Assembly: GCF_000315625.1 (NCBI RefSeq)
Contig: NW_005434668.1
Location: forward strand, 750,533 to 814,532
Origin: Guillardia theta CCMP2712
Lineage: Eukaryota > Cryptophyceae > Pyrenomonadales > Geminigeraceae
DNA length: 64,000 nucleotides
Direction: 5' to 3'
Position 1 is the first letter of the stretch. Each line of letters begins with the position of its first letter. Shown here one piece after another: positions 20,701 through 33,100 of the stretch. The translations under genes were made by a program, and so were the position numbers. Below the pieces are notes generated by a model. It was given only the letters and a program-made list of their open reading frames with translations. It did no database searches and was not told the DNA's origin.

Positions 20701-23121
20701 TCGTCCGAAGTCTCTAGAAGAGCAGAACTCATGGATCCTGTTGAGAAACTGGTCCTGCGAGTTCAAGAAGCTTCCAACCTGTTCTTCCTGCCTTCTCCTG
20801 ATATCGATGACGGCTGAGACGCTCATATCTGCAATCATGCTCTGCAACAGTATCTCTGCTACATCTGCGAAGGGTCCCACGAGATGAACTTCCAGGCGCT
20901 GCAGCGCCAACATGAGAGGGAGGCGGAGGAGGGTCGAGAGTTTGGAGTGAATCTCCGGATACCAATCAGATCCTTGCGCGAAGACGAGCACAAACCCAAA
21001 GACTTTGATGTCCCCAGCAACATGATGAAATTGTTTTTGAGATCTACATGACTTGAAAGGGACCTCTGAAACATCCGCGTGATATGCTGACCTTCTCACG
21101 ACCTGCAAAGATTTCAACCAGAGCCTGTTCGGGGGCGAGCAAAAGTGTTTGCTGTTCGGCACCCCGATCTCTTCATCATCCTCGCACAAATGATCGAATC
21201 TAACGTGGACATTGCAACAAACATCATGTTGCTCACTGTCAATGCATTGAACATCTCTCTCTCCGGTGTCCTGGCATTGCCAAAGATGAATCTCTTGACC
21301 TGAAGAGAGCAGCGGCCGGAATTTCTCATCGATCAGCCCAACGCTAAGGATACGATGCCTGCATCCCACTTCATGCAAACGGTTCAAACGAACCTCCATC
21401 TCCATTCCCTTCCCTGCACCTGTCAACCTTTCCTTGCCCACTTCCATCCCGTCGAGTTGAACTTGCAGGCTCAGACCCCAGTCGCTCAACGAGCTCTCGC
21501 TCTCCACTCTCACTCTCACCACCAAACCCCCAGCGTCACATTCCTGGGCCCCTCGACACTCAGCAGCATAAAGGTACGAGTGGTTGCGGGGCTCGAGGAC
21601 TTGGATCGAGATCCGGTGGGGCAGGAGCAGCAGGGGCAGCAGACAGGGCATCGGAAGGAAGAAGGAGCCGCGACGAGTCCAAGGTGCGACGCTGATCTCG
21701 TTCCTACCCGGTCGGAGGTGTTCCTTCACTGCATCCAGCCGGACGAAGCTGCTGCCTCTGGCATTCTCTACTCGTACCAATGACGGAGAACCGTTGACAT
21801 GTAACGTCACCTCCAAGAGCGACATCTCCTCGGCAGGAAATCGGAACGCTGCCGCTGAGATGTTCACGTCGACATCTGGCCAGGATCCCACTAGAGAGGT
21901 AGCGACCGTGAGCAGGAGAGGTGCGTCCTGGGGTGACACGGCATGATGCAGGAGGAGGTAGCTCCTCCCGTCCACCACGTTGTTGCCATGCGATTGCGCG
22001 ATTGCGAGGAAACCAACGTCGTGCACCTCAAGTTCGTCTTCGCTCCTGCCTCCACAGAGTGACAACTTCACCGCATGCCTCGAAGGGCCCTCTTGAGTCT
22101 CCCTGTACTTTGAGTTGCGCGAGTTCTCCCCCCAGCAGAGAAGCACATCTTTGACCTCAGTCACCCCGCACGAGTGCAGGTTCCCCGCAAAGATCTCTTT
22201 GAACTTGAGTTGAGGAGGCCTTGCCTGCAGCCTGCGGTCTGATCCCCAGCAGACGACGTTGGGGAGGAAGCTGTCCCGGAGCTCCTCCGAAGTACCCAAC
22301 AGGATCCCGCACGTGTGCATCTCTCCTGCGGCGATCTTGGAAAGTTTGACAAGAGGAGGGTCCGATTGCCCCAAGTACACGCCTTCCAGCTCGCCCGTCC
22401 CTTCGTTCGATCCCCAGCAGACGGCGTCATGCTGGGTGGAGATCGCACACGTGTGGCTGCTCCCACAGCTCACTTCCAGGAAAGGTCCAGCTGGTGGGTG
22501 TGCCTTTCCGCCTTCCTCATCCCCCCAGCAGACGACCTCCTTTGACGTCTTGCGTATCGCACACACATGAGCTGGACCGCAGCTGATCGACTCGAACCCT
22601 CCGTCTACCACTGGAGGCTTCGACATGTCCGAGAACCCCGAGGCCCAGCAGACTGCCGAGCTGTCGTTTGCTCGGACCCCGCAGGTAAAGAAGTCACCGC
22701 AGCAGACGTCGAGGAGCAGCATGTGGTCCGGCACGTCAGTCCACGGGCCGTCCAAGGAGGACACGCTCCGATGACCCTCATCGCTGGGAGCTGCTGAAAG
22801 CCCTATGGACATTATACACTTGGTCTCCCCCGTGCCCAGCCTGTTGCACAAGTGTGTGTCGGAGGACGCTGTCTGGACAAGAAGACCTTCTGTGCGGTAG
22901 CTCATGACGATAGGGACCTTGTTCTCTGGCCAGCACACCAGCATTCTTCGGTCGGTTGCATCAGGCACCAGAGCACAAGTCCTGTCGGAGAGCGAGACGA
23001 GTCTCGACGAGTCGCATGAATCGTTGGAGGATGAACATATGGGAGCTAGCAAGAGAAGATTGATGAGAGCAAAGGTACAAGCGCATCTCGGCGATGTGGC
23101 TGGAAAGCTGTATGCCCCCAT
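17796..23121 (-). CDS. Secretory-pathway RCC1-like repeat / GT61 glycosyltransferase fusion
   Basis: Exon 1 (23121-19012) encodes 1370 residues. It starts with a hydrophobic signal or anchor (TFALINLLLLAPICSSS), followed by at least six RCC1-like repeats of the CRINKLY4 type with a recurring C.H.C.I...V.CWG pattern (GPAHVCAIRKTSKEVVCWGD, SSHTCAISTQHDAVCWGSN, EMHTCGI, NLHSCGV). After a long middle region that I cannot assign comes a GT61 (DUF563-type) domain: YGHLLHETFFALFHTI, VAFVHRSEELTSRRGIFN and FEKMSLVEQ. The domain continues in short exons: VEVVQDVDAL (18799-18770) and VGVTGTGLWNALWMRRGAAG (from 18727), the family's late motif. The last exons include YVAAQVGYKGGREFENAIRY and AFTDPEGFWRQ/DWKYAWSTYY, ending at 17796-17798. 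GT61 enzymes add sugars to proteins or glycans in the ER/Golgi. Donor, acceptor and the exact joins between 18400 and 18050 are uncertain. Confidence 0.78.
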
Positions 23122-24125
23122 GTCATTGCTTCATTCTTGGTTTCCACAGCTTCAACATTTTGCCTCCTGCTTCACTACTCTTTGAGATTTCAGCGTTTCA
23201 TCCATGGAATGCATTGTCCTATGGCTCCGCTTGTCTCCTCGTCTCCTCGTCGTCTTCCTCCCCTTTGCACTCACTTCACCTCTCCATGCCATCCCAACTG
23301 CCATTGGCCAACCCTCTAGTGGAAACCCGCCATTCTCTGCCCAATTTTCAATGCCCAATTTCTTTCGGGTTATTACTCAACTGGAAGGCAACAGGCTAGG
23401 CAGAAAACAAATTCCTAACAAGTCCGCCTCAGAGGTACATAGTGACAAAAGAAGAGGCAGCAGAATTGAAAGACACTTTGACCACACCGCCGCCGTCGGG
23501 CGGCCGGGCGGCATGTTACAGCGGCCTCAGACCACTGGGCCTCAGTGGGCGACAGTTTCACTGTCAGGGTCAAGCCTCCTCGACTCTCCTGATTGTCCTC
23601 GTGCTGATTTTTAACTTAATTTTGAGTAAAGACAGCGGCCGGTCCGGAGCCTCAATGAGTCACTGGGCCGGGTCACCACTGCCGTCGGCCACGGGTCGAG
23701 GAGCCTAAGGAGTCCGAACGGTCCGGCCAGGGGCCGGCCAGGGGCCGGCCGGCCCGGCCGCTGAGTGGGGGCCCCGCCCGCCGGGCGCCCGGCTCATACG
23801 CCGAATCCGACTCGGGGACGGCCGCGGGGCCGCGATACGGTCCGCCGCCGGCGTATTTGATGGGTCTGACATCTTACGTGGTCTCCCCCCCTTCCTTGAA
23901 CGGCAGAGCTAACCGCCGGGCCTATGGCGGCAGGCAGCAGACAGAGGCGAGGCGAGAGGAGGAACATGGGGAGCAGCAGAGGACAAGGCGAGTGCTGAAG
24001 CCACTTGAGCGCTGGGAGATCGCACTGGTGAGGCGCAGCCTAAAAAGGTCACGTGTTAGTGCCGGTTGCCGGGAGCAGACCCTCTGTTGAGATCGGTCAG
24101 TTCGCCTGACCCGCATTCTTCAGAC
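23122..24125. other. Intergenic spacer with GC island; divergent promoter region
   Basis: This lies between the start of the RCC1-GT61 gene (-) and the start of the dynein gene (+). 23122-23480 is unique sequence with short open frames lacking domains. About 23490-23860 is the strongest GC island of the window. 23870-24125 is the probable dynein promoter; no TATA box is evident. Confidence 0.5.
23490..23860. repeat. GC-rich island with GGCCGG/GGCCCGGCC words
   Basis: Dense GGCCGG, CCGGCC and GGGGCCGGCC words, including a direct duplication CAGGGGCCGGC at about 23736-23757. CAATGAGTCACTGGGCCGGG echoes the ACTGAGTCACTG of the 4660-4860 island. It is flanked by average-composition DNA. Confidence 0.55.
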
Positions 24126-27100
24126 ATGTCCGAAGCAGGTTTGAAGAGGAACAGCACATTCCATGATGCCACAGGTGTGTCATCCTCAAATCCCATTTGC
24201 CGTTTCCTCGCTTGTTGATGTTTGATCGCAGGGTTCGGTGAGAGTATCGACCTTGCCAGAATCTCGACGAAGATAGGAGAGACTGAGAGTATTCGCAAGG
24301 TTGATGAAGACACGCTACTCATCAGCGGAGGCTTGAATTCTTCTCTGTTTGCTTACACAAGGGAGTCAGTCTTTCAGTATGACGAGGACCTGGACGTCGC
24401 CCTGCGGTCTCGGGGACATCCGGGCATGAAGCTGAAGCACAGCAAGTACTCGAGCACGCGCATGGTCAAGACCTCTAGCAAAGAGAATGCAGATGAGAAT
24501 GGAAATGAAGCAAAAAGCCATCTCCCACGAACAGGCGATGAAGCCGTCGAGTTTTTCGGACGAGCAGGAGAAGATTCTGAAACCAAAGTGCTTTTCTTGA
24601 ATCGTGCGCATACAGGACTGAATTTCCGACCCTATGACCTAGTCGTTGTCGACAGATCTGACATTGAGCCGGAATACTTTACAATGTCTTCGTCGGGAGT
24701 GGTTCACATTCAACCAAATCAACCATCGCAATTCACACATCTTGGTCAATGGTGGAGAAGGTCGTCACTATTTAACACACTAAGAAGTATTCCTTTCTTC
24801 AAAAACTTTGTGCTGGCAAAGACACATCAACTGTGGACTCAAAATGTGAGATTCCGCAAGTACTCTCAAATTCGCAAACGACTTGTGAAGAAGCTTTTTC
24901 TTGCTAAGAAGGCGTTTTGTTCTACCTTGATCGAGGTCAATCATCAATGTTTCGAGTTGAGGAGCACGTTGCTGCTTCAGTACTCCACGAAGCATTCGTA
25001 CAATATCAATGAGTACATTGACATTCAAAACAAAGTACGCACAGAAAGTTCGAGGGCATTTGAAAACATTGTCGACAAAGTGCAGGCTCTGCTTGAGAAG
25101 GTCTGCGACGACGTTACTTCTCGCGTCAGAGCTTCCGAAGATGGATTGCCAACAGGGGGCATTGATGAAGCAGCAGCCATCATATCTCAGAAGAGTCAAA
25201 AGAGTAAGTCGATGCAGCAGCTGAAACAAGAGAAGTTGGAGCGTGAAAGAGCCTTGCTGCTTGCACGGCAGGAGGTTGCCATGCTTGCTCAATTCATTCG
25301 ACTAGCAGATTACATGGTGGTCGAAAGCCTGCTCCTCTTGGTGATCCAGCAGGCAGACATGTTCTTTCAAGATCTTGAGGTATGCTGCATTTGTTTTCAA
25401 TTCTCAACGCTCACCTGGTTTCCAGCAACCATCGAAGAAGAACGGTTTGTTCAACATCACTATCAGCATGGAGAGAGACAAGATATGCTTTGAGCCTGAA
25501 GAGAAAGATGTCAGCTCACAACTCTCCAGCATGCTAGATCAGATGGTTTCTTGCGTCCACAATGTTCCGCGCTTGCTTTACATTGCTTCTTTCAAGAGCC
25601 ATTTCGACGACAAGCAGAGAGTTATAGGTCCACACCTGGGAGACATGATACGATCAAGCTCGAATTACAAATTGATTTGCCAACAGATTGAAGATGTCAT
25701 CAAGAAAGACTTCCAGGACGTCAGAGGGTACGCTAAGTTCGCTGAGGCCTACTTTCCCATCTACAATTTCGCGGCGGACTTCGACAAGGAAAACTTTGCA
25801 AACCAGGACCACATTGCAAACTCACGAAATATCAAGAGAGAAATGTTGAAATGGAAACAGTATGGTTATGACCTTGAGAGAATGAAGCTCTCAGCGATAG
25901 TAGGAATATTCGGAGTTGATAGCAAAACCCTAAGAAATAGTCTGATGGACAAAAAGCAAGTGGTTCTAGAAGACATGAAAGATGTATTGCACTCGGCCGC
26001 CAGAGATGGCTGTGCCAACGTATTATCTCAATTTCAACAAAGGATCAAAACACTGGGCAGGAAGCCATCAAACCTGGTGGAATTTGCAAAGTTTGTTGAA
26101 TCCAAGAATGAGATTGCGGATGAAGTCAAGAATTTAATTTCAAAGTCAAACACAGTAGACGACATGTACAAGTTGTTGAGCACTTTCGATGTCAAGATCC
26201 CTTCTGCAGAGCAAGTAAATCTGGATGACTTGCACTCAATTAACACCCAATTTCAAGATGTTCTCGAGAGTGCGGAACAGGATGTTTCTGGACACCTTGG
26301 AAGACATGCTCAAACATTGAATCAAGAAATTCAGAAATTAGAGCAAGACTTGATTGAAATCATGACGGATCTGGCTTCGGGTGATGCCACCAATCCTAAT
26401 GCTGACAGCTCAGCAGTGATTGAAATGCTTGACGCAGTTCAAAAACAGATAGATACCATCCGGGCCAAAGCAGAGACGTACTCTCATTACCAAAAACTGT
26501 TCAATATGTCCACTCATGAGTATACCAACTTGACATCTACAACTGAACTGTTTGAGGAGAAGTACGAATTATGGAACCTCATCCGGGTATGGGAGGACCT
26601 GACATCTGGACCTGGTGGGTGGAGGTCACAAAACTGGAGCGCACTAAGTGCAGAAGAAATGGAAAAGGAAGTACAAAGTGCCTTGAAGAATGCAACAAGA
26701 ATAAGCAAGAAGAGGGAAGACGACGTAGCTCAAAGATTCAAAGAAGATGTCTTGAAATGGAAGCATTACATGTCAACACTAGTCCCGTTGGGTAATCCGG
26801 CTTTGAAAACACGTCATTGGGAAAAGATATTCGAAAAATTGGGCAGGTCATATGACAAAGACATGACTCTGGACAACCTGATACAATGGAACATCTTTAG
26901 CATACGCGAATTCGTTGAGGAGATATCCGGAGTGGCCTCAGGAGAGCTTGCTTTGGAGATCCAGTTGGAGAAGATTGAAAACACGTGGAAGAACCTCAAC
27001 TTTACAGTGCATGGCTATCGAGAGAGCAAAGACATCTTCATACTGGCTGGTCTTGACGACATCTTCACAGCTTTGGAAGACAATCAAGCAGCGCTACAAA

Positions 27101-30100
27101 CCATGCTGGCGTCACGTTTCGTCATGGGAATTCGCGACAAGGTGGAATACTGGGATCGAAAACTCTCTTTACTCTCGGAAACTTTAGATGAATGGCTCGC
27201 TGTCCAACGCAGCTGGATGTACTTGGAGAGCATCTTTGGAGCTCCAGACATTCAAAAACAGCTGCCACAGGAGACTGTACAATTCTTGAGGGTGGATCAG
27301 AACTGGAAGGACATCATGAAGAAGACCAAGAAACGGCCGAATGCTATAGACGCATCAACCGCTCAAGGCATCCTAGAGATGTTCCAAGAGTCGAACAAAG
27401 TTTTGGAGAAGATCCAAAAGAGTTTAGAAGACTATCTTGAGACCAAGAGAATGGGTTTCCCGAGATTTTACTTCTTGTCCAATGATGAACTGCTGGAGAT
27501 TCTATCTCAAACAAGAGATCCTCTGGCAGTACAGCCTCACCTGCGGAAATGCTTCGATGCGATGGCAACTGTTGATTTTGAAGACGGTCAAGCTACTGAC
27601 GATGACAAGCCGATGAAAATCATTGTCGCCATGAATAGTGCTGAAACCGAAAAGGTGAAGTTCAGCAACCCGGTTGCTACGGCGCCGAAAAGCGTTGAGT
27701 TCTGGATGTGCGATCTGGAAGCGATGATGATTCAGAGTTTGTTGGACTGGACGATTGAAGCCAAAGAAGCATACAGCGAGGATGTAAGAGAGAAGTGGTT
27801 TTTCATGTTTCCCGCCGCATCTATCTCAACAGTGGATCAGATCGAATGGACTAGGAGCGCAGAAAATGCCATCAATCTGATCAATGAGGGAGTAAACGAA
27901 AACGCGCTCAATGATTTCCTTCAAGCTTCTGTGGAGCAAATAAGTAGAATGGTTGATGTTATCAGGACGAACCTCACCAACATCCAACGTTCTGTCATGG
28001 CAAACTTGATTGTTCTTGATGTGCATGCGCGAGATGTCACAAAACGTTTGATTCGAGACAAGGTGTCTTCTATCACAGATTTTGCCTGGATTTGTCAGCT
28101 ACGATACTATTGGGACGAGAGTTCAGTGGACGACAAGCATGGCTGTGTTGTGCGGCAAACCAACGCCTGGTTCTACTACGGTTGGGAGTACCTCGGCGTG
28201 GTCCCCAGGTTGGTCATCACTCCTCTCACCGACAAATGCTTCATGACCCTCACCGGCGCTCTCAACCTTCTGCTCGGTGGCGCTCCCGCTGGCCCCGCAG
28301 GCACCGGAAAGACTGAGTCCGTGAAAGACCTCGGAAAGGCGCTGGCAATGCCGGTGGTCGTGTTCAACTGCTCCGATGGCCTCGACTACAAGATGATGGA
28401 GAAGTTCTTCTCGGGACTAGCTCAGGCAGGTGCTTGGGCCTGCTTCGACGAGTTCAACAGGATCGACATCGAAGTGCTGTCTGTCATTGCACAGCAGATC
28501 ATGACCATCCAGAATGCTCTCAAAGAATTCGTGGAACGATTCGAATTCTTCGGGAAGGAAATCAGACTCAACAGAAACTACGGATGCTTCATCACTATGA
28601 ATCCGGTGAGTCAGACAGTCCCTGTGACTTCCTTACTGATCGTCTAAATCGCAGGGATACGCTGGGAGAACAGAGTTACCCGACAATCTGAAAGCTCTCT
28701 TCCGTCCGATGGCGATGATGGTTCCAGATTACGCTTTGATCGCAGAGATCATGTTGTTCTCCGAGGGATTCAGAGACTCTCTCACTCTCGCTCGCAAGCA
28801 AACAGCCATGTACAGGCTGGCATCTGAGCAGCTTTCATCGCAAGATCACTATGACTTTGGCATGAGAGCGGTCAAGTCTGTTCTGGTCATGGCAGGGAAG
28901 TTGAAACGGTCAGATCCAAACATGGTGGAAGACATCACGCTGATAAGAGCTCTGAGAGATAGCAACATCCCCAAGTTCCTTGCTCCTGATATCCCGCTCT
29001 TCAACGCCATTCTACGGGATTTGTTCCCTGGCGTCACTGTGCCTCAAGTCGATTATGGAAATGTACAGACGTATATCGAACGGAAGCTTGTGGAGAGAAA
29101 GTTGCAGATCGTGCCTGCATTTGTGGGAAAGATCATTCAACTGCACGAGACGATGGTGGTGCGGCATGGAGTTATGCTCGTCGGAGTGACGGCTGTCGGC
29201 AAGACGACAGTGTCCACAGTCCTGGGTCATGCCTTCACGCAAATGAAGATGGACGGGGCCGGTGGAGACTTCGAGAAGGTGGATCAGTACACTTTGAATC
29301 CGAAATCCATCACAATGGGAGAGTTGTACGGAGAGTTCAACCTCATGACGCAAGAGTGGACAGATGGGATCATCTCGACCATCGTTCGTGAAGCTTGCAG
29401 CGCCGTAGCCAACGGTGACACAGCCAGGAAATGGATCTGGTGCGATGGGCCCGTGGACGCGATTTGGATTGAGTCCATGAACACGGTACTTGATGACAAC
29501 AAGACTCTCTGTCTGAACAACGGAGAGCGGATCAAGCTTCCCTCAACCATGACGATGGGATTCGAAGTGAACGACCTCGCTGTTGCCTCCCCTGCTACTG
29601 TGAGTAGGTGTGGCATGGTGTATCTCGAGCCGGTGTACCTTCGCTGGCACCCTGCAGCCCAGTCGTGGGCTGAGAATGTGCTGGAAGAGCGCTTCCAAGG
29701 GTATGGGAAGAAAGCGATGGAGCTGTTCGAGGTCGTCGGCGATCCTACCTTGTCCTTCATCAGGAAGGAATGTACCGAGCACCTTGTTTCTGTTGATTTC
29801 AATCTCATGATGAGCTTTCGCAATCTACTTGGCAGCCTCTTGAATGAGTCTTATGGAGTTGACAAAGATAACATCAATGAGAGGTTCGAGAAGTATTTTG
29901 TGTTTTCGTACATCTGGACCTTGGGCGGAAACCTCCATGACAATTCGATTCCAAAGTTCGATGAGTTTGCTAGGCAGATGATCACGAAGATTGTCCCAGA
30001 CTTTCCCACAGACAAGAGCATCTACGATTGGAAGATCGACGAGAGCACAGGAGATTTCGTACCATGGTCATCGCTCATCCCGAAGTTTGAATATGACAAG

Positions 30101-33100
30101 ACGCAACCATTCTTCAACCTGATTGTCCCGACAATTGATTCCACCCGAGTCAAGTTTGTGATGAAAGCTCAGATTCTTGGAGGTCACCATGTTCTTGTGG
30201 GAGGCAACTCAGGAGTTGGCAAGACCATCATAATCCAAGACTTCCTAGACAATGCTGGAGAGGAGTACATCAGTCAAACTAAAGTTTTCAGCGCTCAAAC
30301 GCCTGCTCGAGGCTTACAGGTCTTCTTCGAAGAGAAGCTGGAGAAGATTAGGAAGAACCTGCTTGGCCCTCCCTCTGGAAAGACTTTCTTGTTCTTCATC
30401 GACGACTTGAACATGCCCATGAAAGAGACCTACGGAGCTCAACCGCCAATCGAGCTCATCAGGCAGATCATAAACGTGCAAGACGAAAACAACGGAGGGT
30501 TCTACGACCTGAAGAAGATTGGGCTCTTCAAGAAGGTCCGAAACACGCAATTCCTTGCAGCCAACGCCCCACCAGGAGGGGGGAGGTCCGAGGTGACTCC
30601 TCGACTGATGAGGCACTTCCATCTCATCAACCTGCCGGACTTGTCAAACGAATCGATGAAATCCATCTTCCTGTCCATTATGACCGGCTTCCTGCAAGAT
30701 TTCCCTTCAGAGTATGCCGGCATCGGGGAACCTGTCGTCGAGGGGACCTTGGACGTGTACGTGGAGATACAGAAGGCTTTGCTTCCGACCCCTTCCAAAT
30801 CTCACTACACCTTCAACCTCCGCGATCTCGCGAAAGTGATACAGGGCATTCTCATGGTCGATCCTGCAAACATTGAGAATGTTGATCAGTTTCTCAGGCT
30901 GTGGAGCCATGAATGCTCGAGGGTCTTCAGAGATCGTCTGATCAGTGACGAAGACAAGCATTGGTACGATGAGAAGATACTAGCAGTTATAGAAACTTCC
31001 TTCAAGAAAAACTGGACCAAGGACGAAATCTCTGATGTTTGCTTTGGTGACTTCCTTGCGACTAAACCAGCTCCATACGTCGAGATCAAGGACATGGAGA
31101 AAGCGAATTCCGTACTGAAAGATTTTGCTGAGGATTACACATTGAACTTGAACAAACCGATGGACTTGGTATTCTTCAAAGATGCCATTCAGCACATTGG
31201 CAGGATTGCTAGGTTGCTCCGCCAACCCAGGGGAAATGCCCTTCTTGTTGGAGTCGGTGGCAGCGGACGGCAGAGTCTCACAAAGCTCGCGTCATACATA
31301 GCAGAGATGAAATGCTTTCAGATTGAGTTGTCGAGAGGGTACGGGGTGAATGAGTTCCACGAGGACTTGAAACGTCTGTTGTTCCTGGCTGGCGCGGAGA
31401 ACAAGCCAACTGTGTTTCTGTTCAACGACACGCAGATTATTCGAGAATCATTCCTTGAGGACATCAACAACATTCTCAACGCTGGCGAGGTCCCTGACCT
31501 CTTCGCTGCCGATGAGATGTCCAAGATCGTGGATGCCGTACGTCCTCTAGCCAAGGCTGCCGGCAGGCTAGAGACGAAGGACAACATATACGCTCACTTT
31601 GTGAGCCTCTGCAGAGACAACCTTCACTGTGTGTTGGCGTTCAGCCCTGTGGGCGAGGCGTTTCGAAACCGCCTGAGGATGTTCCCGTCCCTTGTCAACT
31701 GCTGCACCATCGACTGGTTCACGCCCTGGCCTCAGGACGCTCTCCGATCTGTGGCGAATCAGTTCCTGTCCAAGATCGACCTGGGCTCAGAGACGGTTAG
31801 AGACTCGATCAGCAAAGTCTGCATGACGATCCACTCCTCTGTCAGAAAATCAGCTGAAGGGTTCTTGGCAGAGCTGCGCAGACACACGTACACTACCCCC
31901 ACAAGTTATCTGGAACTGATCAACGTCTACACTCAAATGCTCGCCGACGAACGATCCATTGTCAACGGGAAGGCGGATCGATACCAAGGAGGAATGGACA
32001 AACTGATCTCCACCAACAAGATGGTCACAGAGCTCAGGACAGAAATCATTGAGCTGCAGCCTGTCTTAGCTCAGGCAGCAGAAGACACGGCAAAGTTGAT
32101 CGAGGAGGTGACAAAGGACAAGGAGGCAGCAGCAGTGGTGAAGGCAAACGTTGAAGATGAAGCGAAGAAGGTTAACGCAGCTACGGAGGAGGCGCAGGCG
32201 ATCAAGGAGGATGCGCAGAAGGACCTGGATGAGGCGCTGCCGGCGTTCGACTCGGCCCTGAAGGCGCTCAAGTCTCTTAACAAGAACGACATCACTGAGA
32301 TCAAGTCGTTTGCTAAACCACCTGAGATGGTGATGACCACGTTGGAAGCTGTATGCATCCTGAAAGGCGTGAAACCTAACTGGGATGAGTCGAAGAAACT
32401 TTTGAATGATTCCAACTTCCTTTCCAGCCTTGAAACATATGACAAGGACAACATTCCCGAAAAGAGTCTCAAGACCTTGCAGAAATACATCAACAATCCA
32501 GACTTTGTGCCAGACAAAGTCGAGAAGATATCGAAAGCAGCGAAATCGCTGTGCATGTGGGTTCGAGCCATGGATGTCTACGCCAGGGTTGCCAAGAATG
32601 TTGAACCGAAGAAGAAGAAGTTGATGGAGGCTGAAAAGATGGTGGCTGATATGAGCGCGCTGCTCGCTCGGAAAACGCAGGAGTTGAACGATGTCCTGGC
32701 ACGAGTCAAGACGTTGGAAGACAAGCTCGCAGAGACGTTGAAGAAGAAAGACGAGTTGCAGCAGCAGTCAGACATCAGCACGGCAAGGCTCGAAAGAGCT
32801 GAGAAACTCACCGGAGGCCTTGCCAACGAGCAAGTCAGGTGGGCGCAGGAGTTGGATCAGCTGAACCAAGACAAGATCGACTTGACCGGAAACATCCTGA
32901 TAGCCGCTGGAGTCATCGCGTACGCAGGGCCCTTCACCGCCAACTACCGCAAGGATCTGATCTCCAAGTGGACCAAGGTATGCGCTGAGGAGAACCTGCC
33001 CTGCGACCAGCACTTCACCTTGGAGCGGATCGTGGGAGATCCTCCGACCATCAGGAACTGGAACATCCAGGGGCTGCCCGCCGATCCTTTCTCAGTAGAG

